The translations under genes were made by a program, and so were the position numbers. From Avimonoglobus sp965151315 (GTDB lineage Bacteria; Bacillota; Clostridia; UBA1381), in NCBI GenBank assembly GCA_965151315.1, contig CBCTZG010000037.1:1-27845 (forward strand): a stretch of DNA of 27,845 nt, given 5' to 3'. Shown in pieces: positions 1 to 7,485 of this stretch. Positions within the stretch are counted from its first letter, which is position 1. Each line of letters begins with the position of its first letter. The notes beneath the pieces were generated by a model, which saw nothing but the letters and a program-made list of their open reading frames with translations, was not told where the DNA came from and did not search any database.

Positions 1-47
1 GTAAAATCAAGGTTTTTCAGAGGTGAGCTTCCAAAAAGGTCATTCGT

Positions 48-87
48 TTTCGAGTCGCGCTCGTTATGACCTCTTCGATACTTCTCC
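48..87 (-). repeat. tRNA-Ser(CGA) 5' half, copy A
   Basis: Read on the minus strand, this 40-nt block starts with the acceptor strand GGAGAAG. It continues through a serine-type D arm (CGAAGAGGTCATAACG) and ends in an anticodon loop CTCGAAA, which carries the anticodon CGA. After the loop the sequence no longer pairs with the 5' side of the anticodon stem. No variable arm, T arm (GGTTCGAATCC) or 3' acceptor strand follows before the window edge. It is therefore a 5' half of a class II serine tRNA gene and not a working gene as seen here. It is identical over all 40 nt to the copy at 250-289. A missing 3' half beyond position 1 cannot be excluded for this copy. Confidence 0.72.
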
Positions 88-249
88 GGGTATATCTTAA
101 CTGCTTACAAAGTTTTAAGCTCGATCTGCAAGTTGCAGATTTTTGGAAACTTTTTTTGGAAACAGTTAAAAACAATGCTATTCAGTTTTCATGCAAACCC
201 AGTCACAATGCGGTTTGCAACGGTTTAGAGCTCCACTAACTCTACTGGA

Positions 250-289
250 TTTCGAGTCGCGCTCGTTATGACCTCTTCGATACTTCTCC
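250..289 (-). repeat. tRNA-Ser(CGA) 5' half, copy B
   Basis: Second perfect copy of the 40-nt serine tRNA 5' half. Its homology to copy A also breaks right after the anticodon loop CTCGAAA, so both copies share the same breakpoint. The next 160 nt on the minus strand contain no 3' half, so this copy is certainly partial. Just upstream on the minus strand both copies have a related leader (GTTAAAATATAG here, GTTAAGATATAC in copy A). A stretch that could act as a tRNA promoter was thus duplicated too. Anticodon-loop breakpoints are typical of tRNA-targeting integrative elements. Confidence 0.75.
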
Positions 290-657
290 CTATATTTTAA
301 CAGCCCGGAAAAACAGCAAAAATTTTTTGGAATTTTCTTTGGGAACTGCTAAAAACGGCATTATTTAATTGTTGCACAAATCCAGAAACCAAGCGGATTT
401 CAACCGTTAAGTTTCCTAAAACTGCACTTGATTTCGGATATAAATCTTTCAACTCAATAGGCGAAGCTCCAACTGTATTGAAAAGACCGCCGCAAAGGAA
501 ATAGAGCAATCCTAAATGAGCTGTTCGCAGATGAATTTTTGATTTACAATGAACATATTTTAGCACAAAACCAGCAGGTTGTCAATCAAAAAATAATCGA
601 TTTAATTTTGTTTTTTGCAGGCGTATAATATAACTGCGCAGAATTGTACGGTGTTTC

Positions 658-686
658 TTGATTATGGCATAAAATTATGCTATAAT
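658..686 (+). promoter_or_regulatory. SigA-type promoter P1 upstream of aroC
   Basis: TTGATT at 658-663, a 17-bp spacer, an extended TGC and a perfect TATAAT at 681-686. It lies 130 bp before aroC. A second promoter follows closer to the gene. Confidence 0.65.
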
Positions 687-756
687 GGGATCAGTATGAG
701 TCCTTTTTGCTAACTTTTTAGAAAAGTTAACACTTTGATTACAAAGCAGATAAGGC

Positions 757-785
757 TTGCGAACTGGATCAAAAGGTGCTATAAT
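757..785 (+). promoter_or_regulatory. SigA-type promoter P2 of aroC
   Basis: TTGCGA at 757-762, a 17-bp spacer and an extended TGC-TATAAT at 780-785. This would start a short leader of about 27 nt before the aroC start codon. Confidence 0.65.
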
Positions 786-818
786 GAAAACAGTGTTTAC
801 AAAAGAAGGAGAACGCGC

Positions 819-1964
819 ATGCTTCGATATTTTACAGCCGGGGAAACCCACGGCAAATGCCTGACCGCGATTGTGGAAGGAATGCCAGCGGGCGTACCGA
901 TTGATATAGCGAAAATAAACAGCGCTCTGGCCCGGCGGCAGAAGGGGCACGGCCGGGGCGGCCGGATGCTGATCGAAAAGGATACGGCGGAGATCCTCTC
1001 CGGCGTCCGGGGGGGTGCTACGCTGGGCGGCCCTATCACCATCAAAATTGAAAACAGAGACTGGGAAAACTGGCGGGAGATCATGGGCACGGAGGTTTCC
1101 AATGGAGAGCGAGCCGTGACGTGTCCCCGGCCAGGCCATGCGGATTTGACCGGGGGCATGAAATATAACCACCGGGATCTGCGCAATGTCTTAGAGCGGG
1201 CCAGCGCCCGGGAAACCGCCGTGCGGGTGGCGGTAGGCGCCTTGGTCCGGCAGCTTTTAGACCCGTTTGGTGTCCAGTTCTATTCCCGGGTGGTGCGGAT
1301 CGGCGCTGTACAGGATGAGCCGGCGGCGCTGACACCGGAATTTTATGCCCGGGCGGCTGAATCGCCGGTTGGTTTTGGGTCTTTAGCAACGGAGAAGAAA
1401 GCGATCGCCTATATTGACGCGGTCAAGGCCCGGGGGGAGTCCTGCGGCGGGATCGTGGAAACTACAGTGACCGGGCTGCCGGCGGGCTTAGGAAGCTATG
1501 TCCAGTATGACCGGAAAATCGACGCGAATTTGGCTATGGCCGTGATGAGCGTACAGGCAATCAAGGGCGTAGAAATCGGAATGGGATTCGCGGCGGCGGA
1601 AAATATAGGCTCTGCCGTCCATGACGAGATCACATATGATCAGGGTTTCCACCGGCGGACAAACCATGCCGGCGGGATCGAGGGCGGCATGACCAATGGA
1701 GAACCTGTGGTTGTCCGGGCGGCAATGAAGCCGATCCCGACCTTATATAACCCTTTGGAAACCGTGGAGCTTACGGATAAATCCGTACGGAAGGCCAGTG
1801 TAGAGCGGTCAGACGCTTGTGCGGTTCCGGCCTGCGCCGTGGTGGTGGAAGCGGCTGTGGCCTTTGAAATCACAAAATTCTTTTTGGATAAATTTAACGG
1901 GGACTGCCTGGCGGATGTCAAGGCGTATTACGACTGCTATCAAAACCGGATAGCGGCCTATTAG
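819..1964 (+). CDS. aroC: Chorismate synthase
   Basis: Chorismate synthase converts 5-enolpyruvylshikimate-3-phosphate to chorismate, the last shikimate step, with reduced FMN in the cytoplasm. The 381-residue product has the usual family length. All three family signatures are visible: AGETHG near residues 7-12, ERASARETAVRVAVGA from residue 126, and RSDACAVPACAVVVEAA from residue 330. GRGGRM near residue 47 is also conserved. The ATG at 819 is chosen over the in-frame start 28 codons upstream because MLRYFTAGETHG is the canonical N-terminus and AGAAGGAGAA lies just before it. The ECF sigma gene follows after 24 bp, probably in one transcript. No other shikimate gene is in the window, so the gene stands apart from its pathway. 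Confidence 0.97.
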   Translation: MLRYFTAGETHGKCLTAIVEGMPAGVPIDIAKINSALARRQKGHGRGGRMLIEKDTAEILSGVRGGATLGGPITIKIENRDWENWREIMGTEVSNGERAVTCPRPGHADLTGGMKYNHRDLRNVLERASARETAVRVAVGALVRQLLDPFGVQFYSRVVRIGAVQDEPAALTPEFYARAAESPVGFGSLATEKKAIAYIDAVKARGESCGGIVETTVTGLPAGLGSYVQYDRKIDANLAMAVMSVQAIKGVEIGMGFAAAENIGSAVHDEITYDQGFHRRTNHAGGIEGGMTNGEPVVVRAAMKPIPTLYNPLETVELTDKSVRKASVERSDACAVPACAVVVEAAVAFEITKFFLDKFNGDCLADVKAYYDCYQNRIAAY

Positions 1965-1988
1965 ACCAATAACGGGGAGGTGGCAAAT

Positions 1989-2549
1989 GTGATTGATAAC
2001 GAGATGATCGCGCAGGTGCAGGCCGGCGACAGGAATGCGTTTGATCAGCTGGTTTCGGAATATCAGACGCGGGTTGTCAATATCGCATATGGAATGCTGT
2101 CCGACCGGGAAGACGCCTATGACGCGGCGCAGGAGGTCTTTATTAAAATTTATAAAAATATTGGCGGATTCCGGATGGACTCTGCCTTGTCCACTTGGAT
2201 CTACACCATCACACGGAATGTCTGTACGGATTTTCTGCGGAAGCGGAAGGAAGCGGTAAGCCTGGACGCGGAGGATGAAAACAGGCCGAAAACGGAGCCG
2301 GAGGATCAGAAGCATACGCCGGAGGCCAGGATAGAGCAGACAGAAACCCAGCGGATGGTTCGGGAAGCGATTGCCCAGATGGATGAGAATTACCGGCTGG
2401 TGATCACCCTGTATGACTTGGAGGGGCTGAGCTACGATGAGATCGCCCAGATCATCGGATGCCCGGTGGGAACGGTAAAATCCAGGCTGTCCCGGGCCCG
2501 GGAAAATTTAAAACAATATTTTTTAAAAAATCGGGAACATATTCTATAA
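1989..2549 (+). CDS. ECF RNA polymerase sigma factor (SigW-like)
   Basis: A group IV (extracytoplasmic function) sigma factor of 186 residues that would redirect RNA polymerase to a stress regulon. Region 2 spans about residues 10-85, with DAAQEVFIKIYKNIGGFR and the core-binding helix STWIYTITRNVCTDFLRK. A charged linker rich in E and P follows. Region 4 lies at about 120-180 with the helix-turn-helix LSYDEIAQIIGCPVGTVKSR. The GTG at 1989 is preferred because GGGGAGG (1974-1980) sits 8 nt before it, whereas the in-frame GTG at 1980 overlaps that site. The next gene encodes a zinc-finger anti-sigma factor, the standard partner. The inducing signal cannot be inferred. Confidence 0.93.
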   Translation: MIDNEMIAQVQAGDRNAFDQLVSEYQTRVVNIAYGMLSDREDAYDAAQEVFIKIYKNIGGFRMDSALSTWIYTITRNVCTDFLRKRKEAVSLDAEDENRPKTEPEDQKHTPEARIEQTETQRMVREAIAQMDENYRLVITLYDLEGLSYDEIAQIIGCPVGTVKSRLSRARENLKQYFLKNREHIL

Positions 2550-2561
2550 ATTTTCGTCTAA
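2533..2561 (+). promoter_or_regulatory. Possible ECF-type promoter before the anti-sigma gene
   Basis: GGGAAC at 2533-2538 and CGTCTAA at 2555-2561 are separated by 16 bp. This resembles the AAC ... CGTC pattern of Bacillus ECF promoters. It overlaps the end of the sigma gene and would give separate, autoregulated expression of the anti-sigma factor. Read by eye only. Confidence 0.3.
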
Positions 2562-2591
2562 TACAATGAAACCGAAAAAGGAGGGTGAGAA

Positions 2592-3710
2592 ATGATGAAC
2601 TGCGAAGAATTCCATAAGTTTATAGACGATTATGTGTATGGAGAAGTTTCGTTTTTTGTCAAAGCGCAGATGGACGCGCATATTGCTTCTTGCCCAAAAT
2701 GCAGAGAAGAGGCTGCGTTCTTAAAACAGATCGAAGCAACGCTGCATGCAATGCCTCGGCTGGAGGTTGACGATTCTTTCCAGGCCGCGCTGAACAAAAA
2801 AATTGACGGTCTGGAATTGGCGGCGAAACGGAATAAGAAATATAAATTTTTCCGGGATTGGCGTACATATTCGGCTTTGGCAGCCTGCCTGATCTTGGCC
2901 GTAGTCGTCCAGTCCCGTTTGAGTGATTTTTATAAGCAGGGAAATCATCCCAATCCAGTGCAGAGCCAGGCAGAAAACGTAACGGATATTGACCTGAGCG
3001 GAATGCAGGAGCATGGAGAACAGCGGGATTCGGTATTGCCGCCGCAGGATGCCGCGCCCAGTAGCACTGCCCAGACGGCTGATACCAGCGCTGCGGCCCC
3101 CGCCCGGACAGCGGCCCCTAATAGTACAGAAGCAGTTTCTGAACGTAAGATACAGAATACGCCGGAAGAAACACAAAAGCCTGCGGATCGGGAAGAGCCC
3201 CAGTCTCCCACAGCCAGCCCGGCGGATCGGACAGCCGCGCCGCAGACAGCGGTACGGCCTACTGCAGAACCACAGCCTGAGCAAACGCCGGCAGAGCAGC
3301 AAAGCCGTGCTGTAACAGACGCGCCGGCCGCGGCGCCCCAGCAATCGGAGTCGAATTTAAAAACGGCTGCAGAGGATGCGATGGGCAATGGTGAAGCCGC
3401 AGACGCGGCGGATGCCGAAGCCGCTGTATACAGCAGCGCGCCGCCGGTAAGTGCCGGAGGGAGTGGAAGCGGCGATTCTTACGCAAGCGCGCTCATGTCC
3501 CCAGTTGGCGGGACGGTCAGTGTGGACGCGGAAAATGTGTCTAAGGCGAAAGAGATTGCAGATCGGTATGGCGTTGCTAAGGGCGGCGTAATTGAAATGG
3601 AGCAAAAGAATTTTCAAAATTATCTGAATAGCTTGGAAAAAAATGATATTCCGTATAGCCATACGGTTCCCGAAGCGGATGTGGTGAATGTGGAAATCGT
3701 CGCTGACTAA
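2592..3710 (+). CDS. Zinc-finger anti-sigma factor, membrane-anchored
   Basis: This 372-residue protein would hold the preceding ECF sigma factor at the membrane. Residues 1-50 form an anti-sigma zinc finger with H30-x3-C34-x2-C37 (HIASCPKC). One transmembrane helix is seen at about 92-108 (YSALAACLILAVVV). Residues 115-290 are a low-complexity stretch rich in P, A, Q, T and E, likely an extracytoplasmic stalk. A compact C-terminal segment of about 70 residues (VSVDAENVSKAKEIADRYGV onward) looks folded and is not assigned to a family. It may be the sensor or protease-accessible part. GGAGGG at 2580-2585 fits either ATG 2592 or ATG 2595. A strong terminator follows. Confidence 0.88.
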   Translation: MMNCEEFHKFIDDYVYGEVSFFVKAQMDAHIASCPKCREEAAFLKQIEATLHAMPRLEVDDSFQAALNKKIDGLELAAKRNKKYKFFRDWRTYSALAACLILAVVVQSRLSDFYKQGNHPNPVQSQAENVTDIDLSGMQEHGEQRDSVLPPQDAAPSSTAQTADTSAAAPARTAAPNSTEAVSERKIQNTPEETQKPADREEPQSPTASPADRTAAPQTAVRPTAEPQPEQTPAEQQSRAVTDAPAAAPQQSESNLKTAAEDAMGNGEAADAADAEAAVYSSAPPVSAGGSGSGDSYASALMSPVGGTVSVDAENVSKAKEIADRYGVAKGGVIEMEQKNFQNYLNSLEKNDIPYSHTVPEADVVNVEIVAD

Positions 3711-3715
3711 ATTTT

Positions 3716-3740
3716 GACGGCCTCCTTAGGCCGTCTTTTT
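3716..3740 (+). terminator. Rho-independent terminator after the anti-sigma gene
   Basis: GACGGCCT (3716-3723), loop CCTT and AGGCCGTC (3728-3735), followed by TTTTT. It ends the aroC-sigma-anti-sigma transcript. Confidence 0.9.
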
Positions 3741-3865
3741 GGTAATAAATCCCAAAAAAAAGTTCATTTTATGTTGAAATTGCAATAAAACTGAGATTAT
3801 ATCAAATTTCGATAAAAATATTTTGCCTCTAAAAAAAGAATTTGTGAAAATTATATATATTTTTC

Positions 3866-3894
3866 TTGACAAACTATTTTATTCGTGATAGAAT
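3866..3894 (+). promoter_or_regulatory. SigA-type promoter of sigH
   Basis: Consensus TTGACA at 3866-3871, a 17-bp spacer and TAGAAT at 3889-3894. It lies in an AT-rich gap (3741-3937) that holds nothing else recognised. It implies a leader of about 37 nt. Confidence 0.75.
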
Positions 3895-3937
3895 ATCCAT
3901 GTACTAAAGAAAGGTATATGCGGAAGGGGTTCACAAT

Positions 3938-4564
3938 ATGGCGTCTGTTCGTTCTTTATGTGAATTGCCGGACGAAAAGGTTGTTTTGCTGGCGCAGGCT
4001 GGGGACAAAAAAGCGTTGGAGCATATTATTGCCCGATACCGAAACCTGGTCTATGCAAAAGCGAAACCGTATTTTTTGATTGGCGCGGATCGGGATGATA
4101 TTATCCAAGAGGGGATGATCGGGCTTTATAAGGCGGTGCGGAATTTTAAAAATCAGAAAGCCACCTTTAAAGCGTTTGCCGGCCTTTGCGTTTCCCGGCA
4201 GATTATTTCTGCGGTAAAATCCGCTACCCGCCAAAAGCATGTGCCACTCAATTCCTATATATCCTTGAATAAGAATGTTTATGATTCCGAAGAAGACGCA
4301 ACACTTTTGGATATTATTTCGGAACAGTATCCACAGGATCCCGAGTCGATTTTGATTAACCGAGAAAACCTGGATGGTATTGAGTACAAAATCAGTCAAG
4401 CGCTGAGCAAATTTGAGTTAGAAGTGCTGATGCTTTATCTGGACGGCTGCTCATATCAGGAAATATCCGCAAGTGTGCAACGGGATATCAAATCAGTTGA
4501 TAACGCGTTGCAGCGGATTAAAAAAAAGATCGAGGTTATCCTGCGAAGGAAGGATTCGATTTAG
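3938..4564 (+). CDS. sigH: Sporulation/stationary-phase sigma factor SigH (Spo0H)
   Basis: Sigma-30 directs early stationary-phase and sporulation genes. The 208-residue product is close to the B. subtilis length. Region 2 contains the hallmark GADRDDIIQEGMIGLYKAVR, nearly unchanged in Spo0H proteins, followed by FKAFAGLCVSRQIISAVKSA. Region 4 carries LSKFELEVLMLYLDGCSYQEI and the recognition segment VQRDIKSVDNALQRIKKK. The ATG at 3938 follows GGAAGGGG. In many Firmicutes sigH is followed by rpmG, secE and nusG. Here a zinc-ribbon gene follows, so the context differs. The gene looks intact, which suggests a capacity to sporulate. Confidence 0.95.
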   Translation: MASVRSLCELPDEKVVLLAQAGDKKALEHIIARYRNLVYAKAKPYFLIGADRDDIIQEGMIGLYKAVRNFKNQKATFKAFAGLCVSRQIISAVKSATRQKHVPLNSYISLNKNVYDSEEDATLLDIISEQYPQDPESILINRENLDGIEYKISQALSKFELEVLMLYLDGCSYQEISASVQRDIKSVDNALQRIKKKIEVILRRKDSI

Positions 4565-4681
4565 TGTGTGTCTATATCCGTTTTGTCGCTTAAGGAAAGC
4601 GGCGCGTATGCGCTATGCCGGTGCAAGCCCGGCCGAAACGGGGAAAAATAAATTTTTATTATTCAAAGTGAGGGAATTATC

Positions 4682-4951
4682 ATGTACGAAGACAAGACTC
4701 TAATCTGCAAGGACTGCGGCCAGGAATTCATTTTCTCCGCAGGGGAACAGGAATTCTATGCGGAAAAAGGTTTCCAGAACGAACCGATCCGCTGCAAGGA
4801 CTGCCGCATAGCGAGAAAGAACAGCATCAAGCAAAACAGAGAAATGTATGAAATTGTTTGTGCTGACTGCGGTAAGGTGGACAAGGTTCCATTTATGCCG
4901 AGAAATGACAGACCGGTTTACTGCAGCGAATGCTTTGAAAATCATAGATAA
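4682..4951 (+). CDS. Small double zinc-ribbon protein, function unknown
   Basis: An 89-residue soluble protein with four CxxC knuckles forming two ribbons: C9/C12 with C38/C41, and C60/C63 with C81/C84. The first half resembles the probable zinc-ribbon domain common in Firmicutes (TLICKDCGQEFIFSAGEQEF). The second half has the same character (IVCADCGKVDKVPFMPRNDRPVYCSEC). Such proteins are abundant in Clostridia, and a role in nucleic acid or protein binding is only a guess. GTGAGGG precedes the ATG. The terminator at 4993-5019 closes it. The 117 bp before it contain only short G+C-rich hairpins with no recognised regulatory element. Confidence 0.88.
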   Translation: MYEDKTLICKDCGQEFIFSAGEQEFYAEKGFQNEPIRCKDCRIARKNSIKQNREMYEIVCADCGKVDKVPFMPRNDRPVYCSECFENHR

Positions 4952-4992
4952 TCCCGCACTTTCGGAACTATCGCTTGACATCAAGGTCTAAG

Positions 4993-5019
4993 AAAACCGC
5001 ACTTCGGTGCGGTTTTTTT
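4993..5019 (+). terminator. Rho-independent terminator after the zinc-ribbon gene
   Basis: AAAACCGCAC, the stable tetraloop TTCG and GTGCGGTTTT, followed by TTT. A 10-bp perfect stem. Confidence 0.93.
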
Positions 5020-5100
5020 GCGCAGACGCCGGGCTGTATGCAGACTTTGGCTAAGAAGCGATGTTATTCAGAAAAAATCAAGGTAAAAGGATGGGAAGCG

Positions 5101-7464
5101 ATGAAAAAAATTCATATGATCGGAAATACCCATTTTGACCCGGTATGGCTTTGGCGGTGGAACGAGGCCCTGTCCTCGATACTGGCGACCTTGCGGTCGG
5201 CGCTGGAGCGGATGGAGGAATATGATACGTTCACATATTCTTTTTCCGCGCCGGCAGTATTTGACTGGATTGAGAAAACGGATTCGGTATTATTTGAAAA
5301 AATCAAAGCCCGCGTCGCGGAGGGCAGATGGGAGTTTTGTGAGGGCTGGTGGCTGCAGGGTGACTGCAATGGGGCCCTGGGGGAAAGCTATGTGCGGCAG
5401 GGACTCTATGCCCAGAAATATTTTGAGCGGAAGTTTTGTAAGCGGAGCAAAACCGTCTTTAACATTGACAGCTTTGGACACCCTAACAGCCTGGTGCAGA
5501 TCCTTGCGGGCTGCGGCATTGAAAATTATGTTTTCTGGCGGCTCAACGAAGCCCATAAGCCGTTGGAAACACCGCTGTTTACCTGGGTAGGCGAGAATGG
5601 GACTGCGGTTAAGGCGTACCGGATCGGCGGCGCGGGCGGGGAAATTTTTACCCCGGATATTACCAAGGATACGCTGGATCCTCTGCTGGCGGAAATGGAG
5701 CGCATCCCCCACGACTTGCTGGCGGTATATGGTGTAACAGACCACGGCGGCGCCCCGACGAAGCAGATGATCGAAGCGATTTTAGAAAAGGAGCAGGCAG
5801 AGGCCGGGACGTGTGACATTGGCTTTTCCCGGGTGGATCAGTTTTTTGCGGAGGCCTGTATGGATGGCCTGCCGAAAGTCCGGGATGAACTGCAGGTACA
5901 GTTTATCGGGCCCTACTCCAATTTTACTGAAATCAAACGGAACAACCGCAAATGCGAGTATGCCGTGATGAACGGGGAAAAGGCGGCGGTACTGGCTGAA
6001 CAGCTGCTGGGGCGGCCGTATCCCCGGGAATTGCTTCGCCAGTGCTGGGAGGATGTAATGTTTAACCAGTTCCACGATATTTTAGGCGGCTGTTGTATAG
6101 AAGAAGCGTATGTCGATGCCCGGAATCTCCATGGGCGGGCGATGCAGACGGCCAGTGAACAGATGTATTTTGCACTGCAGAGCATTACGAATCAGATCCG
6201 CATGCCGGGGAAAAACCCGGATAACGCATGGAATTTGGTGTTGTGGAATTTAAATGGGTTTCCGGCGGAAACAGAGGTGGAGGCGGAAGTCCAATGGGCC
6301 TGGGAATTTGACTGGTATAACGGCGGGATCGTTCTGGAGGATGAAAACGGACGGGAAATCCCCTGCCAGATTATTACGGAGCAGTGTGTCGTCCCCAAGT
6401 TCCGATCGAGGTTTGTATTCCGGGCGGAGCTGCCGCCCTTGGGGTATCGGTCCTATATTGTAAGGCAGACCAATCAGCCCTCGCCGAAAAAGCGGGGAGA
6501 TACTTTGGAAAATGAAAGCCTTCGGATCGAATATGACAGCGGCGGGATTACGGCGGTTTGGGATAAAAAGCAAGACCGGCGTGTTCTGCGCCATGGATTC
6601 ACTCCGTATGTGCTGGAGGATCTGTGCGATACCTGGGGCTTCAACCAAACAACCTATGAATCGAATAAAACCTTTTTTCAGCTGAAAACCTGTAAAATAA
6701 CGGAAAGCGGACCGATCCGGACAACCCTGTATTTAGAATGGGAATATGAAAAATCTACTCTAGAGCAATGGGTCAGCCTGTATGAAACCCATATTGACTG
6801 CCGGTACCGGGTTTTGTGGAATGAGAAACGGCGGGCCTTAAAGTTTATGGTTTCCAATGGCAGGGAGATGGATTGTGTCGCGTCTGCGCCTTATGGGATG
6901 GTTTGCCGGGAAAAAAGCGTCTATGAAAAGCCGATGGGCCAGTGGGTCATGCTCCGGGACGCGGAACAGCAGATTATCGTGGCGGCGGATAGCGTATTTG
7001 CATATCAATTTGACGGCAGCGGGCTTGGGCTGACGATCCTGCGGAACTGCCTGTTCGGCGATTTGCGGACAGAACCGCTGGATCCAGACCGGGAATACCG
7101 GTATATGGGCCAGGGGGTCACAGAAGGCCGGCTGCGGCTGCAATTTTCCGGCTGCCCGGAGGGGATGGGCATTTTGCTGAACAATCCCCCGGTTGTATTT
7201 TGCGAGGCGAACCATGGCGGTGATTTGCCGCCCGCAAATAGCTTTTTTTCCTGCAGCGCGGACCAACTGCTGCTGACTGCCCTAAAAAAGGCGGAGGATC
7301 AAGAGGCATATGTGGCGCGGCTGTATCATGCCGGCAGTTCTCCGACGCAGGCGGATGTACGGCTTTTCGACATACAGGGTACGGTTTCAGCCGCGCCCCG
7401 TGAAATCAAAACGATTCTGTCCGGCCAAGCTGGCTGGAAACCAGTCAATATGTTGGAAGAATAA
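5101..7464 (+). CDS. GH38 family alpha-mannosidase
   Basis: A 787-residue glycoside hydrolase family 38 enzyme, expected to release alpha-linked mannose with a retaining, zinc-dependent mechanism. The N-terminal domain opens with IGNTHFDPVWLW, whose H11 and D13 are zinc ligands. The nucleophile is D123 in NIDSFGHP, and H325 in MFNQFHDILGG is a further zinc ligand. C-terminal beta domains follow. No signal peptide is seen, so the enzyme probably works in the cytoplasm on imported oligosaccharides. The ATG at 5101 is chosen because MKKIHMIGNTHFD is the usual family start; the frame open upstream crosses a terminator. The esterase gene begins 21 bp downstream. The exact linkage is not deducible. 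Confidence 0.93.
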   Translation: MKKIHMIGNTHFDPVWLWRWNEALSSILATLRSALERMEEYDTFTYSFSAPAVFDWIEKTDSVLFEKIKARVAEGRWEFCEGWWLQGDCNGALGESYVRQGLYAQKYFERKFCKRSKTVFNIDSFGHPNSLVQILAGCGIENYVFWRLNEAHKPLETPLFTWVGENGTAVKAYRIGGAGGEIFTPDITKDTLDPLLAEMERIPHDLLAVYGVTDHGGAPTKQMIEAILEKEQAEAGTCDIGFSRVDQFFAEACMDGLPKVRDELQVQFIGPYSNFTEIKRNNRKCEYAVMNGEKAAVLAEQLLGRPYPRELLRQCWEDVMFNQFHDILGGCCIEEAYVDARNLHGRAMQTASEQMYFALQSITNQIRMPGKNPDNAWNLVLWNLNGFPAETEVEAEVQWAWEFDWYNGGIVLEDENGREIPCQIITEQCVVPKFRSRFVFRAELPPLGYRSYIVRQTNQPSPKKRGDTLENESLRIEYDSGGITAVWDKKQDRRVLRHGFTPYVLEDLCDTWGFNQTTYESNKTFFQLKTCKITESGPIRTTLYLEWEYEKSTLEQWVSLYETHIDCRYRVLWNEKRRALKFMVSNGREMDCVASAPYGMVCREKSVYEKPMGQWVMLRDAEQQIIVAADSVFAYQFDGSGLGLTILRNCLFGDLRTEPLDPDREYRYMGQGVTEGRLRLQFSGCPEGMGILLNNPPVVFCEANHGGDLPPANSFFSCSADQLLLTALKKAEDQEAYVARLYHAGSSPTQADVRLFDIQGTVSAAPREIKTILSGQAGWKPVNMLEE

Positions 7465-7485
7465 ATAAAATTAGGAGGAAGTATT

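Larger units (their letters stand above)
48..445. repeat. Diverged tandem repeat, about 202-bp unit
   Basis: Two units, 48-249 and 250 to about 440, align along their whole length. After the identical 40-nt tRNA half come shared islands: TATATCTTAACTGC versus TATATTTTAACAGC, TTTTTTGGAAACAGTTAAAAAC versus TTCTTTGGGAACTGCTAAAAAC (shown with one or two gaps), and GCGGTTTGCAACGGTTTA versus GCGGATTTCAACCGTTAA. A further partial start (GATTTCGGATATA) lies near 430-443. No function is recognised. Together with the AT-rich stretch to about 650 this explains most of the long gene-free start of the window. An 89-codon minus-strand frame across 297-566 is not supported by any family. Confidence 0.6.

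Noticed and set aside
297..566. 89-codon minus-strand frame as a small protein gene
   Set aside because: It runs through the tandem-repeat unit, has no ribosome site and its sequence parallels the noncoding repeat, so it is not supported as a gene.
1980..1988. GTG at 1980 as start of the ECF sigma factor
   Set aside because: It overlaps the GGGGAGG ribosome site. The GTG at 1989 has correct spacing.
4565..4681. Possible cobalamin-type riboswitch (GCCGGTGCAAGCCCGGC)
   Set aside because: Only one short hairpin resembles the class. The conserved B12-box sequences are missing and the gene downstream is not cobalamin-related.
4975..5100. Longer N-terminus for the alpha-mannosidase
   Set aside because: The extension crosses a strong terminator, and the family motif starts right after the ATG at 5101.
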